Shown here one piece after another: positions 1-12,565 of a stretch of 64,000 nt of DNA (position 1 is its first letter; each line of letters begins with the position of its first letter). Both the position numbers and the translations under genes were made by a program. Source of the stretch: Phoronis australis. Taxonomy: Eukaryota; Phoronida; Phoronidae. The stretch spans positions 381,086 to 445,085 of the forward strand of contig NMRA01000099.1 of the NCBI GenBank assembly GCA_002633005.1, written 5' to 3'. The notes below the pieces were generated by a model that was not told where the DNA came from, searched no databases, and worked only from the letters and a program-made list of their open reading frames with translations.

Positions 1-394
1 TGATTCATCACTATTTACCCAGGCACAATTCTGTGCATCAGAGGGACATTTTCTACTTTGGTGTAATGCTTGTCACTGTTTCACGCCAAGATTAGTCGGT
101 CATTCATCTTTCTGATGTCAATGAAGTTTTGTTGTTGCATAATGAGTTATAAAGCAGTCATCTGAACATTTGAAAAAACTTATGTGATGAAACGTTAGTC
201 ACTTGTATGACTCAGAAGTGTGTTAGCAGCTCTATATTTCCAAAACTGGTCCAATTTGACAATGACTTTCCTTCTCCCGCAAAAGAAGAAAGAGGATTTC
301 AGGATGCGGAAATTTTGTGTTTATTGTTAAGCGCTGTGTAATGAAGGTCATTCTAGAGCTACAATAATCACAAGAAATAATGTTTATTTACCAG

Positions 395-667
395 GCAAAG
401 AAACATTTCCAACTGAGCCAGACACGCGTCCTGCTCTCACAGTCACCATCACCCCTCCATCGCCCCCACCCCAAACGAAGGCACAACAGGAGCTTGTGCC
501 AGGTGTATCAGCTAATCAGACCAGACAAAAGACGGAGACACAGAGGGCGCTGCAACAGCATATCTTGAAGCAACAGCAAAGATCTCAACTGCCTGCTACT
601 GTGAGCCCAGTGTCGTCTGCTAATGGCATGCAGAGGTCATTCACAGTAACAACACGACCTGTTGCAG
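395..667 (+). CDS. Penultimate exon of an unidentified Ser/Thr/Gln/Pro-rich protein
   Basis: The exon begins after a polypyrimidine-poor acceptor ending TTTACCAG and ends at GCAG|GTGGGT. In the frame that joins the next exon it reads ETFPTEPDTRPALTVTITPP and continues without a stop through TETQRALQQHILKQQQR to TTRPVA. It is rich in Gln, Pro, Thr and Ser with one polar helix-like stretch (ALQQHILKQQQR). The first codon is split (GC after the acceptor) and the last base, G, is completed by GA of the next exon, so the phases agree. I do not recognise the family. The composition resembles the disordered tail of chromatin or transcription regulators, which is inference only. Confidence 0.7.
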
Positions 668-1939
668 GTGGGTTTATTTTGGTAGTCCAGTAAAAATATC
701 AAAATAACTGCGCCATGTTGAAATTCACTATCATGCCAGGCGGCGATGAGGTCTTTGGTAGACAGGCGTTCTGCACCACCTACAGATCCCATGTAATGCA
801 GACAAGACTGGTATAAAAAACAGTCCAACACCTTTCATGCTATCATAATGCCGGCAAATTTCCACTATTGTGCAATGTACTTAAGTCTTTTGTAAAAAAG
901 GCAAACTTTTTGAAATATCAATGGATAAACAAGGACATCATGTTACATACATTTTCCACTGTAAAGAAGTTTGTGACAAAGCCAGTAGCTGCTATCCCAG
1001 CTGGTGTCAAAAAGCTAAAAATAAATTAATGAACTTAAATAAAATAATGAAACAATGAAAGGACTGGCAATGGAATTTATTCCTTTACTTTTAAATTAAT
1101 GAAAACTTTGTTGTAATTGAATTTCTGTCCTCCAAATCTTAGTCGAGATCAAGCGGAAGTTACTTCAGTGCTCTCGCTACTCTAGAGCTCGGCAATATGA
1201 AAAGTGCCCTATTATCACAAGACAGGGATCAGGATTAGTTTTATATTTCTTATAGAGATACATATTCTCAGCTGGTTATTTTCCTTGTAGTCGAAACAAC
1301 CAATATCATAATAGACTTTCTCAGTCTAATACACTGGTCACTTATGTTGCGATCAGAAGTCAGGTTGAACATTTAATCCGAATTACTTCTTTACATGTGA
1401 ACGCTTGTCAGGCGTCTCATCTGTCTTCTTGTCATCCAATCATGAACCAGTGTGAGGCACCTGATTTGAGGTTAAGCTCTGTTCACCCTATGTGATAGTA
1501 TGTGATTGGCGAGGATATTAGAGTTTTCACATTTTGTTCAATACTGGTGAGACAACAAATAAGATTCCTTTGTGAACACTTGTTTTAATCGTCTGATCTG
1601 CCTTCTCATTGTCTGAATTCTGTATAAGCCTTACATTTGTTATCTAGAAAGTTCCAAATGTGGCATTCTGTGTCTACAAATATTTCCTGCTCTGAGTGGC
1701 ATATTTTTATTGACTTATTCAAATACTGCAAAAATTAAAAATTCTTTGAAATTCTTATTTTAGGAATACAATGAATTATTGTATTCTAATGTGTTGTCAG
1801 CAGTTTTTATCATTTAAATTAGGTTTTGTACGACCGTATCAACTTGTCGTGTTGCCAAATATCTGACTTCTTAAAAGTACATATTTTCTGAAAGTAGAAA
1901 GCCTGTACAATTTAAGTTTTGACTTAACACCAATCTAAC
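668..1939 (+). other. Intron of the Ser/Thr/Gln-rich gene, no feature seen
   Basis: AT-rich DNA between the two exons of the first gene. No coding exon or recognisable element was found here; the dispersed repeat begins near 1940. Bases 1-394 upstream of the first exon likewise look like plain intron. Confidence 0.5.
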
Positions 1940-2310
1940 ATTAGTTGGATCACGTGACTATGTGTTTTAGTAAAATTTAACAAAAACGATACTAAAGTTA
2001 CATCCATAGCAAAACATCATTATTAATAACATTACCAAATTTTGTTTGATATAAATGTAGAAAATGAAATCTCAAAAATGTTGTTACAGTTTCTAGATTA
2101 TCATTTTGTTTTATCTGAAAAAATCACGAAAGTCGTATTTTTGATAGCCTCTCATGCAAAAGTGGAAATTTTTAAAAACAATTCCTAACTATGCACGAAG
2201 TATGATGTCCGAAAGTTTAATATGAATCCGATCAACCATTTCTGAAATATGGTGTTCCAAAGTTTGCCAAATTTGGACATTTTCAGATGGTCCTACGTAA
2301 CGTTAAGCAC
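1940..2310 (+). repeat. Dispersed repeat, copy 1 (relative of 3770-4110)
   Basis: Aligns by eye with 3770-4110. Shared blocks are a GGxTCRCxTGAxxxTGT start, TAGTAAAATTT, AAATTTxGTTTGATA, CCGAAAGTTT / CAGAAAGTTT, ATGAATxCGATxxACC, TTTCxGAxxTAT and the TTTGGACA.TTTTC end near 2285 / 4088. The copies are clearly diverged. They bracket the terminal exon of the first gene. No terminal repeats were made out, so the class is unknown. Confidence 0.5.
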
Positions 2311-2355
2311 CATTTTTAACATTTATTCAAGAACACGTTCTGTTTTCCCTTTCAG

Positions 2356-3329
2356 GATCCAAGTTTATCCAACAGACCATGAAGTTTGACAACCTAGGTC
2401 CAGTCATCAAGAAGATCACGCACCTCCAACCCACCCCGAATACTCGTGAGGCACCTGTCACAAGTGCCTCCCAGATTACCCTTGTCAACAAAGTGCTACA
2501 TAAGGCTATCACCTCACCTGTTCAGGTGATTCATCGAAGCCCCCTGCCTGGACAGCAGCCTCGTGCAAACTTCAGTTCCTCTCAACTTATAGGTAACCCG
2601 CCTGTGTCACGCGCGGTACAACCAACGACATTCACCTCAGCTGGTGGTGCAGCGGTGACCACATCTGTGGCTACTGTCAGCTTGAACCAGATACAAGGGT
2701 TGAGAGTAGTGACCTCTGGTGGTCAAGGTATAACTCCTCGTTTAGTCTCTGCAACGAGTCATTTGCCCACGCTTCAAATGATGGCTGGCGTCAGTTTACA
2801 GCCTCGGGTTGTGGCCCCGAGTGCCTCCCAGGCAGCCTACACTCAATATCCGACCCTATCGTTCCATCCACTCAGCGCATCCTCTACGTCAGTTACCAGT
2901 GCTTCCACACTTGGCTCACAGCCAAGGACCGGAGTTCCCACGAGCACACCTCAAGCTGTGGCTGCACTGTTGTCAGCTGCGGGGGCGCTGCAGACTCCAG
3001 TAACGACCAATCAACTTCATTCTGTTGTGACGCCTGTATCGTGGAATCCTATTACCGTGTCAGGTGTGAACACCATGCGTCAGCAACATTTCATCAATCC
3101 ACAAATCATCAGTGGAAACTTTCATCGTGTGTTGTCTCCTGGAACGACATTGATTGGACAGCCTAAGCAGCCAATCATACTCCAGAGTGCCCAACATAGC
3201 ATGACCTTGAGGCCTGCATCATCCAATCAAGTTTTGGGAACAGCAATCATGAAGGCACCAGGTGACAATTGTCAGCCAATCAGAGCGAAGGTTGAATCTA
3301 ATGCATCATCAGCTGAACCCACTAAGTAG
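2356..3329 (+). CDS. Terminal coding exon of an unidentified Ser/Thr/Gln-rich protein
   Basis: The acceptor is CCCTTTCAG before GGATCC; with the split G of the previous exon the protein reads VAGSKFIQQTMKFDNLGPVI and stays open for about 320 residues to TAG at 3327-3329. Residues just after the splice (FIQQTMKFDNLGPVIKKI) look like the only ordered, possibly conserved segment. The rest is a low-complexity tail dominated by Ser, Thr, Gln, Pro, Ala and Val with no Cys-rich finger or membrane segment. The apparent Met at 2379 is internal to the exon and is not a start, because the exon is open from the acceptor. Possible 3'-end signals AATAAA lie far downstream, at 5029 and 5050. Family not recognised; a nuclear co-regulator is the best guess from composition only. 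Confidence 0.75.
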
Positions 3330-3769
3330 AATTATTTGGGTTTAAATGACAGCAACTTGTCTTTCATAAATACTAAAATTGGTTGTCAATTGTCTGTGGC
3401 AGTTTTTACTTAATTCTGCTTTCGGCATGTTCTTTATAGGATTGTGTACTATCCAAGCTTTCTCAATTTTGCTATGTTTTTGTTCATAAAATTTGACTAA
3501 TGCGCTTTTTGATATTTTTCTTGTGGTCCAGCTGTTGATTACAGAAACAATTGGTCTTTCTCCATGCATTAGTGAGCAGTTTGTGCTTTATAAGTTGGTG
3601 GTCTTGGAATGACGTTACTTATAGAACGACTGCTAGTCAGCTGTCGAACTTGTCTTCCCAAGCCATAAGATTTGATTTCAGCAGTTAGCAAGTGACCCTT
3701 TGAGTTTTGTTGTATTAAATCAAAAGGTGAGTTACCTCATGCCTCACACAGTAATTCTCAGCATAAGGT

Positions 3770-4110
3770 TATATAAAGGACCTTATCAACCAATATCTAT
3801 AAAATTTAATATCTAATGGGAAAACTATTTCTGCCATTAATTGGGTCGCATGATCGTGTCTTTTTAGTAAAATTTGGCAATGAAAGAAACTGTACACTCG
3901 TAGCAATACAATGGTATCAGTGACGTCAAATTTCGTTTGATAATGAAAGTGTACCATATAAAAACAATAATTCCTACCGGCATTTTGGGTAAAGTGCATA
4001 AACCAGAGTATCAGAAAGTTTCGTATGAATTCGATTGACCGTTTCCGAGGTATATCGTTTCAAAATTAGCCATATTTGGACAGTTTTCTAGGGTTCTTAT
4101 ACAACATTAA
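3770..4110 (+). repeat. Dispersed repeat, copy 2 (relative of 1940-2310)
   Basis: Second, diverged copy of the repeat at 1940-2310, in the same orientation; see that entry for the shared blocks. It lies about 440 bases after the stop codon of the first gene, probably in its 3' UTR. Confidence 0.5.
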
Positions 4111-4565
4111 GCCTCTGCAAAAAACTGAATTTTTCTCTGGTTGTCTTTGACAACTTCGCGACTTCCTCAAAGACTGAAAAGTTGATTCCTTATCCGAGTC
4201 CCATGTGTTGCTAATTACATACAATCAAAATCATAGACTTCAAACTGGGTGGTAAAATTTTCCGTCAAACTCTGTTCTCCCCAGGATTTTAATCAAGTGT
4301 GGTTAGGAATGCTTACTTGACATAATAAAAAAATCCAAAAAGGTATTGACTCCAACAAAACGAAACGAAACAATGGTTTTCAAAAATGTCTGGGGGGGCT
4401 TGAAGATGATCATGTATACTACATTTTGAGACTACTGGTCATACTGTGCCAATAGTCTAGAATATCCATAACATCAAGCATACGCAGCTGTCACCTTGGT
4501 CTAGAAAAATTTATCTTTTCATGTACATTCCATCGAAGTTGTGTGCATTCAAGCTGGAGACTATG

Positions 4566-4792
4566 GGTAAGTTCCAAGAAACCAACTTAAGATCATTTTT
4601 GACCCAAGTCTAAGATTTGTCTCAGTCTCCAAACTTCCACATCCATTTGTTCCGTCCAACATAAGACAAAATTTGAATCAAAAACTTAAATTTATATCAA
4701 ACTTAAGATCACTCTCTTGGAACTTAATTTTTATCTTAAAATTGTCATGAGTTTAAGATTTGTTGCCAAGTCAGTTTTCTTGGAATGGGCCC
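4566..4792. repeat. Possible fold-back MITE
   Basis: The left end reads GTTCCAAGAAACCAACTT and the right end, reverse-complemented, reads CATTCCAAGAAAACTGACTT, an imperfect inverted repeat of about 18 bases. The interior repeats AACTTAAGATC / AGTTTAAGATTTG. No clear target duplication was seen, so the call is tentative. Confidence 0.35.
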
Positions 4793-7700
4793 TAGATATT
4801 TGATTTCTTGTATATAATAGTTGAAATTATTATCATGATAATGACTAAGACAATGATTTGTGCTTAGTGTTATTACATTTAGAATCCTGCTGTTAAAGCC
4901 CTGCATAGTTTATTGAAATTTCTATGAATATTCTGTTGCACTGGAAGTGTGCTCAGATGGAATCATTTAGAAAACGTTGGTTTTCAACAGCAAAATACTT
5001 AGTGTATTTTATTAGATTGATCATTACTAATAAAGACTATGAATGAGTAAATAAACCAAAAAGTTGTTAAATCTTTTATTTAATTTGTTGAAATTCTGTA
5101 TTCCTTAGGCAGTGTTTTTGTCTTGTGTTTTCTTCCTGCTGTGAAATGAGTTCTGGAATATTTTGGTTTAGCTCTGCCAACTTTGGTTTCATAAACTGTT
5201 TTGGCACACCTCAATAGATGGCTCTGTAAATTATATATTAGTGTTTAGTGACAGTAACTGTGATGTAGACTGACTTTCTTAGGTATGAGTTAGCTTGTGA
5301 TTTGCTTTAGAACAAAAGATGGTGTCCGCCTTCAGGGGCTTAATGTCAAAATCAGAATGGTTGTATCAAAATTTGTTACAGATTTTTTATTTCTAGTTAT
5401 GCTATTCACTAACTTGTTTTTGATATGTAGAATCTTGTGTATATGTGAAATGTGTGGCAAGAAATATTTGTAGCTGCACTGAATGTTATATGGAGAATGT
5501 TTTTGTTAATGTCGTAATGGTGCAATATAAGGTTATCCGACATGTCTAAGAATTAATGAGCAAGTGACGATTAAAATTAATATGTTGACATGACTCATGA
5601 GTACATGGATAGGGAAAATTTACTGGGTTAAAAACCTTTACTTGTGAGTTGAGTGTGAAATGTATTAAAGTGAGTATTTATTAGTTTAATATTGTCTGGC
5701 ACTGTTCTTCACTGTCAAAAATTGCGGACTCCATTTCTGCCCAGGTTTACTATGTTGGATGCTAGACTCTATCTTCCAAGAAAACAGGATTACTTAACTA
5801 TTTCTTCTCCCTGATGGTGCACTTTTTGTAACGCCTTGTCAAATTTCTTGAGTTTGAGTCACAATATGAGTCACTAGTGGAAATTCTTTCAGTGAAACTT
5901 TTCAACAAAAATTGTACCACCAGCTGTCACCAAACGGTATTTGGTAAAAGTTTGGTGAACGTTGTGTTGTAAGGTTGGAAGCATTTGTCAGAAAAGAATA
6001 ATATGCTCATTTTAGTGGTTGCTTAGTGTCTCAAGTAGTAGAATTTTTGCCATAGTTGCAGTAGCCAAGTTTTGGAATTGAAACTGACGCAGTGCATTTT
6101 CTGCAGCTATAGACCAATAACTGAATGTTGCATGGCAGTACCTGTTGTTGGTATTCTGTGCCAACCAATTACTGGTGTTTCACAGTGATGTGCAGTCAGT
6201 GAAGAAATTGCCTAAGCCATACTACTAGGGATACATTATTTTTTTCAAAACTGGCGACTAAATTGAATTCGAGAAGGTGAAGGTTTTATAGATAGCGTAA
6301 GGGGTGATTGGCTGTCAACAGCTGTGGCCAACACGTTTTTAGAATGACTTGTAAAGGATGAGAAACTTGAATACTGTATCAGTTCTTCCCCTGTTGAATT
6401 ACTCGAAAAGAATGCAGAAACTATTAGTTATTCTTCACCTATTTTGCGTTCAACATCAGGACAATTTGAATTTTACTTTGTAAAAATTTCTCAACAAAAA
6501 TGGAGATTAAGGGAGCGTTAGTCTGTTGTTGGCTTGTTTTGCGTTGCGTGGATGCCACAAAACAACAGTAGGCAGTAGATTAAAATTTCATTGTTTTTCC
6601 TTTGAAACATAGAAAAATGTCATTTATTTTTGCACGCAATACGTGAAGAACTACCCTAGTTATCGGCATGCAATAACTATTTGAAATGTGCATGAATATG
6701 TCAATCTCAGTATGGCGTGGGAGATATGTTGTGAACATGCCAAGTCCAGTCAGGTCGCCATCTGTTGGCCACATAGTTTGAACTGGTCCGATTTTGCCGA
6801 TTACGTCTTACCAAGTGCTTGTTCTCGTTATTAAATGTAGTGTCGACTTGTAAGGCAGCATACTATTCATGTGTCATGAACGTTTTGTAAATTATAATTG
6901 TAAGCATGATAAAAATACCTGTACCGTAACTACACGTTTTGTTTTTTAGGAATGTAGTGAAGTCTACTTTAACTGAACTGTGGGGAGTCTTTTTCTACAT
7001 TCTACGGTCACTTTTGTTGATACGTGAGGGAAACCCCTTGCTTGTAACTGCTCTGTTTGTAAATACTTTATTCTGAAATGAGGTGAACTGAGGTGAGTTT
7101 TGATTTTATTTCAATTGGTTACGTTATAACATTTCTGGAAGAGGTAAAACAGAACACCATTATTTTTCTAGCCTCTTGCATTTACAGGTGTGTGTACTTA
7201 TGAGCTTGAAACTGAAATGGTTTGCTAAATGTAAGTTGAAGAGTAACTAGCGAACATCTCCAACGTAGGTGGCGGTCAACACTGCTTGCTCATAAAAAAC
7301 TTCAGAGACTACATTTAAAACTAGACTTTATTAACATAGACAACATACGAACTATTAGGCAGCCTCTATTTTACATAATTAATAAACAATTAATAAACTG
7401 TCTAGTGAATGTTCGTATTCAGGGAACAAGGGCAAGACTCTCATGGTCTTATATTTGTTTGCAATAAATGCTCACAATATCCAATGTACACAGAATTTGA
7501 AATGTCAGTGTTTTTATTGCCCCAGTGGACAGAGGTGATAATTAAAAACACTGACATTTATTACATTTCTGCATTCAAGAGGGGATGCTACCAAGGTACT
7601 CTGATAAATAAATGCACATTCAGACTGCATCACGATGTACCTGGCTTACAACATTCGCTTGCTTATCAAGTTCCTTTTCACAACTGTTCCATGCAGCACT

Positions 7701-9707
7701 CGATTTGGCTAAAACTGTTTTTTAAAAAAAAGTACCACCCGGTTTGTTGTGATGAGGTTTGACTGCACATTGGATATCGCGAATGAGCAACTGAAGAGAA
7801 CAGAACAAACTAACCAAAACTAGATTCAACTACAGACATGTCATGCAATTTAAAATATGTAATACACAAACGTAACAATTAAAAAATAAAAATAAACTTC
7901 TTGATTGCACATGAACTGTTGGCAACGAACTGCTTCTCTGATAACATAAGTTAATATAATTAAATTAAAAACAGTACTCTAGACGTCCATTAAACATAAT
8001 AGCATGATGCTGGAAAAAGTTTTACAATCGTACGTTTGTAATAAAAATGTTCAAACCAAATAAACCTGCAAGAAAATAACAGTTGAATTGCACAATCAGT
8101 TAAGCTAAATAAAATGTACTATGGGTTATATTGCTGTGAACTCAGTAATGTGTGGGAGACGAAACGAACGTATTGTAACATAGACTATTATTGCACAAAA
8201 ATACAAAATATCAAGAATATATAAAGGATTTATAAAGAAGCAATACTGACAGAAAATGCCAACAACACTTTCAGTCATCCAACCAGTTGCTTGTCAATAA
8301 TTTTGAATGTATTATTTGATATGGAATTAGTGTGATACAGTATTTGTAGGTACTGTAGTTTCATCAAATTCGAACAAAAATAATAACCAGGTTTGTCATT
8401 TTTTCATTTTTCAAATGTTCTGGGGTATTACCAAAACTATTAATTCTTGATGACAGCCATACCATATAAAGTTTTCAAATAATCAAGTAAATTGTCTTCT
8501 CATTTACTCCTGTTGAAAATTATGATAAAACAATATTTCATTCCTCTGCCATTTTGTGTTCAAATTTGAAGATACTTCACTGTTAGCAATTGACCTATCA
8601 CAAGCTCTGCCCCTTGCGTAATGTCGACTAACAAACAATAAGTTTTACTCGGCAACGGGTTGTTTGTCGGGTAAAATGTTGGCTTGCAAACGAAGGAGTG
8701 TTAAGAATGATGAGTTCTAAATGGTCAGTTAAACCGTTACTGCACAAGCCCAACCTTAATAGTCTTGAAATGCATTGGCAGTGCTCACAAACATATCACA
8801 GACAATCAAGCGCTTAATTACACTACAGCAACTCTGGTTAATGATCCGTGAATAAGAATGAATCAACATCAACAGATAATGCACAGCGTCACATCAGTGG
8901 CATATCGACAAGACATGACAGAACAACAGTTATAACTAAAATATATAATTAGGTGACAAATAATGGATAATTACGCAATAGCACTTTCGTATAATTTTAC
9001 AATGACATATTAGCACTTTTCATGTCATTCGATAATTACACATTCAGTAACCTTTTCCTGTTATTCGATAATTACACATCTTTTACACTTAGTACGACTG
9101 CACTTGATTGTTGATAACATGCGCTCCCTCAGTATATATACAACTGTTTCAAGTAACTTTTGATTCACTCCCTCACTTCATGGAACTTTAGATACAATCC
9201 TTTTGTTGCAGGAGATCCTACAATCAGACTGGTCTCACACGATTCAGCTACCTGAAACAGTGACCGAGTTGAAACAACTAACACTGGAGACCAATAAGAA
9301 AATAGTCCGGAAATACTGTGATGTTCATGCTTTACTACAAATGTTGTTTTGTAAAACCGAGTTTTCCTATTTTTTTGAAGAAAGGTCTTCATTCCCAGTG
9401 AGACAAAAATTCAAAAGCTTCCCCAAAATATTTTGATGTATTACACAAGTTCGTACACCGCCTTATAATCATACCTAGATATACTAATTAAAGCACATTT
9501 GGAGCCTGCAGGCCATGTGTGTAATATATCAAAACACCGCAACAATGTTTGTTGTCTTTGCTATGAGTTTTTACACTCGTCTGTATTATCAGACAAAGGT
9601 CATAACTAAAATAAACACAACATAACCAGTCTATCTAAATTGCCTGTAGCTAAGACTGGTCTTCTTTTCATAAGCACCGAAGCAGGTCTTTTAACAGATC
9701 GTGAAAA

Positions 9708-9770
9708 TCACACCTTGTTATCAATCAGATCTCGACAATCACTCCTTGTTATCAATCAGATCTTGAAGCC
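9708..9770. repeat. Short tandem duplication over the SGSM stop codon
   Basis: The motif CCTTGTTATCAATCAGATC occurs twice about 32 bases apart (near 9713 and 9745). The upstream copy (on the minus strand) is the last coding stretch ending DNKE-stop and the other lies just past the stop, so the duplication created part of the 3' UTR from coding sequence. Confidence 0.6.
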
Positions 9771-9830
9771 TGTACACCAAGTCTCGTGAAATCTGCAGAA
9801 CTTTGGGAGCGTTGTGATGTTCTGCCATTT
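9739..9830 (-). CDS. SGSM1/2: SGSM exon 17 (C-terminal, with stop)
   Basis: The acceptor is CGTTACAG on the minus strand. With the split G of exon 16 it reads EMAEHHNAPKVLQISRDLVY and then RLQDLIDNKE followed by TGA at 9741-9739. This is the end of the TBC domain; vertebrate members finish with a very similar RDLVYKVQTLIENK. The 92 bases are 2 plus 30 codons including the stop. Confidence 0.92.
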
Positions 9831-10730
9831 CTGTAACGAGCAAAATTATCAGTTAAGTGCAAGTCTACACTAAATAGACTAAGTGCTAATAACTGCTAAA
9901 CAATATGTTTTAGTATTCATAACAAGAATATAGAATATTGGATAACAAAATAAAATAAATGATGTGGCCAACCAAACGCCATTTTCAACACCGCCATGAC
10001 ATCATCAACTACACCCTTGTCACAAAATGTTGATAACTGAGATGTTGGACAGTGCTTGGCCCACTTGTATAGTGATTTAATGGAATGAGATTTCCCGTTG
10101 TTGTTTTTTTTTGCAAATTCTCTGCGATCACCACGTCATCAAATTGGTCACTGCTGTGCAGTGGAAAATTCAAAATAAATGGCCAATGTCTCAAGATGTT
10201 CGTGAATGAAAGAAATTGCGATTCGTCCCCTGTCAATTCTTCCCAGAAGTAGTAATGGGGACAAAAGGAAGATGCTTTCGTTCTCTTGCTTTCCACCTGC
10301 ACAGACCATTTGATAGAGTTCGTATAAACAAGGCAGCAGACGCAATCAATTGTGTACAGGGTGACCATGAGCCAATAAAAAATTTAATTAATCCTACATA
10401 CATTCAACTATTTGTTTAGATTCCGTAGACTTGAGGTTCGGTCTACGGCTGATCAGTCAGCAAAGTTTTAGTCAATTTGCATCAAATTATTTCTTTCCAA
10501 ACCCAATTAGAATGATTTAAATCTAGATATTTTTTAATAGATATCTATACCTGTGATAATGTATATCAATAAAATATGATCAATTTCATATTCCATTATC
10601 GTTTCAGCAGTGACCAACAGATGGCACATGAAAACAGAGCTAGAAATGTTTTCCAAAATTGTTTTCTAGGTAACTTCATAGCAGAGTGGTCACAATTATA
10701 CACCAAATTTTACACTCGATAAGACATTAC
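9831..10730 (-). other. Last SGSM intron, no feature seen
   Basis: The minus-strand intron runs from the donor GTAATG below 10731 to the acceptor above 9830. An antisense open frame of 119 codons (10009-10368) has no recognisable domain and is probably chance. Confidence 0.5.
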
Positions 10731-10898
10731 CATTAAAGAACTTGATGATATCAGTAAAATCCATGTTGTTGTCGAGGATAATGTCGCGATAATACTCGAC
10801 CAATGCCAGGGCGATGAACAAGACAAAGTTAGCAGACGACACATGCTTGGCAGCCCAGATTGTCTCCCACACAGAGTACACGTCTTCGTAGACCAACT
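10731..10898 (-). CDS. SGSM1/2: SGSM exon 16 (TBC domain, late part)
   Basis: After the acceptor TTGCGCAG it reads (E)[19 protein letters not shown], then [15 protein letters not shown] and [19 protein letters not shown], ending AATG|GTAATG. This is the most conserved helical part of the SGSM TBC domain. The 168 bases are 2 + 55 codons + 1, which fits exons 15 and 17. Confidence 0.95.
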
Positions 10899-11590
10899 CT
10901 GCGCAAGACAGGAAATGGGTTATTTACATCATAAAACTGGGTAAATGTTTATAATACTAAGCGCTACATTGAAATACTGTAAAAATTCTTCAATTTGGGA
11001 CAATTCCAAATGGCTGCTAAGATCACGGCAAATGTTCAAAGTTATAGCTATATCATACAAAATGTTTTCACAGTAAAGTAAGATTTACACTAAAAAACGG
11101 TTTTGTAAAATTTTCCAGAATGAACTTCTACATGTCTGCCATATTGTGCACTAACTTGAATTCTTACCATAGTTATTGTTTATTATTTAAATTCTGCTAT
11201 GTACTGCCTAGTGACTACCATCATGAACAATAAATACAAAAACGACAATAGACAATTGAAACCAGACATCAGTTAAACAGACAGGTAAACATCACTGACA
11301 AAACATCTCCAAAGAACACAAGTACTGAAAAAAAAATTCAACAGGAGATACAACTTTTTGAAAAACACGTCGAACTACATTATTTTTGAGTTGGAATACT
11401 GGCACCAAGAAATTGGCAAAAAAGGCAAATATAAGTGCCGGAGGTGCTTCGCTTGTTAATTAACTCGGGAGTAACAGTCGACATTGCTATTTCTGTTAAT
11501 TAGGAGATATAAATCCATGAGCCCTTCTTGATGAAAAAGTATTGATAACCTTTGTCAATATTTAACAACGAATGCCAGATAAGAACAGAC

Positions 11591-11687
11591 CTCGTTTGAA
11601 GTCCAGTAGGAACCAACGATAACAGAAGTAGAAGTGAGTGTAGTCGCCATGGTGATGCATGTGTTCAAACAACTCCACGTCCAGAAT
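11591..11687 (-). CDS. SGSM1/2: SGSM exon 15, duplicate copy A1
   Basis: Acceptor CACCTGCAG, then [20 protein letters not shown] and [12 protein letters not shown], ending CGAG|GTCTGT. The sequence matches 13869-13965. It is one of two allelic copies produced by the unmerged haplotig, and only one should enter the gene model. This copy is on the same contig as exon 16. Length 97 = 32 codons + 1. Confidence 0.85.
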
Positions 11688-11902
11688 CTGCAGGTGTAGA
11701 GAATGAACGAATGTAACTGATGCAATTACAGTATGTAATAAGTACAAAACACTACTGCTAGAAATTTAGTGGTCTATGAAGTCTCGTATCTTCGCGACAA
11801 ATGTGTTCGTCTTAATTATACCTGCTGTGTTGAACAAAATGCGTTTCCACCGTCTCGTAGATTATCCATGCATCTCCAGAATGCAAAAATATTTTTTCTC
11901 AC

Positions 11903-12012
11903 CTGTATCAACGATCTCATGTTGGCAAAGTGCACGTCCATGGCCCCGCCGTGGGGGAAGTTGGCCGTCATTCTTTTCATCAACTCACAGAAACAGCTGT
12001 ATGTCATTGCCT
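11903..12012 (-). CDS. SGSM1/2: SGSM exon 14, duplicate copy A1
   Basis: With the split G of exon 13 it reads [20 protein letters not shown] and [17 protein letters not shown], ending ACAG|GTGAGA. It differs from 14181-14290 by silent changes only (ACA/ACG in Thr, GCC/GCT in Ala), as expected for alleles. Length 110 = 2 + 36 codons. Confidence 0.88.
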
Positions 12013-12482
12013 CTGAAACAGTCAGTGAGAAAACTTAAATCCACTAGGTGGAGCTAGTGAAGCAAGTGTCCACCCAGTATATATGACTACTATACAAACA
12101 CTCATATGGGTCCCATATCCCATTACACAGCCATACAGTACTTCACATCTCATTCATAAAAAGAGGATGGTTCCTCCTCAGCACCACCTAGTGAGTATAC
12201 AGTGTAACACTGATGAGTTGTGCCACTTCCTCCATTCACACTCAATATCTGGTTATAAATGCAGAAATGCAAAACAAGCTGATTAAAAAATGAAAATGAT
12301 TACACGTTTTGCAGAATAGTACACCGGTCATGCAAATTAGAAAAATTTTGTTCAAAATAACTGAACTGATGACTTCAATAGCACAAAGTGTAAAGAAAAA
12401 CTGTAATTCACAGAAAGAGCAGAGCATTACATGTCTGCAAGTGTCCATAAAATGACGCGTAGTTATGGAGAAGGTAACTCAC

Positions 12483-12565
12483 CATCATCAAATATGACAA
12501 GTAATGGGGCCAGGAGATCACACATTCCTTGGATGTAGCCAATGTTAAGATTCTCCCAGACGTAT
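12483..12565 (-). CDS. SGSM1/2: SGSM exon 13, duplicate copy A1 (Gln finger)
   Basis: After the acceptor TTCATTGTAG it reads (T)[20 protein letters not shown] and LLVIFDD. YIQG is the TBC Gln-finger motif (YxQ). The donor is GATG|GTGAGT. It matches 14764-14846. Length 83 = 1 + 27 codons + 1. Confidence 0.88.

Larger units (their letters stand above)
3330..9738. other. Convergent intergenic region with the 3' UTRs of both genes
   Basis: No coding exon was found in these 6.4 kb. The plus-strand gene ends at 3329 and the minus-strand SGSM-type gene at 9739, so the region should hold both 3' UTRs. Plus-strand AATAAA occurs at 5029 and 5050. On the minus strand the matching signal (TTTATT on +) occurs at 7327-7332. 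The short open frames here (for example 7409-7762 and 9203-9436) show no recognisable domain and are probably chance. Confidence 0.45.

Noticed and set aside
2327-2512. Antisense open frame over the start of the terminal exon of the first gene
   Set aside because: It is a shadow of the plus-strand exon, which is supported by splice sites and a long open frame.
11591-12565. True tandem duplication of TBC exons 13-15
   Set aside because: Phases do not allow serial use, differences are silent, and single Ns and a shared insertion break point indicate two haplotypes.
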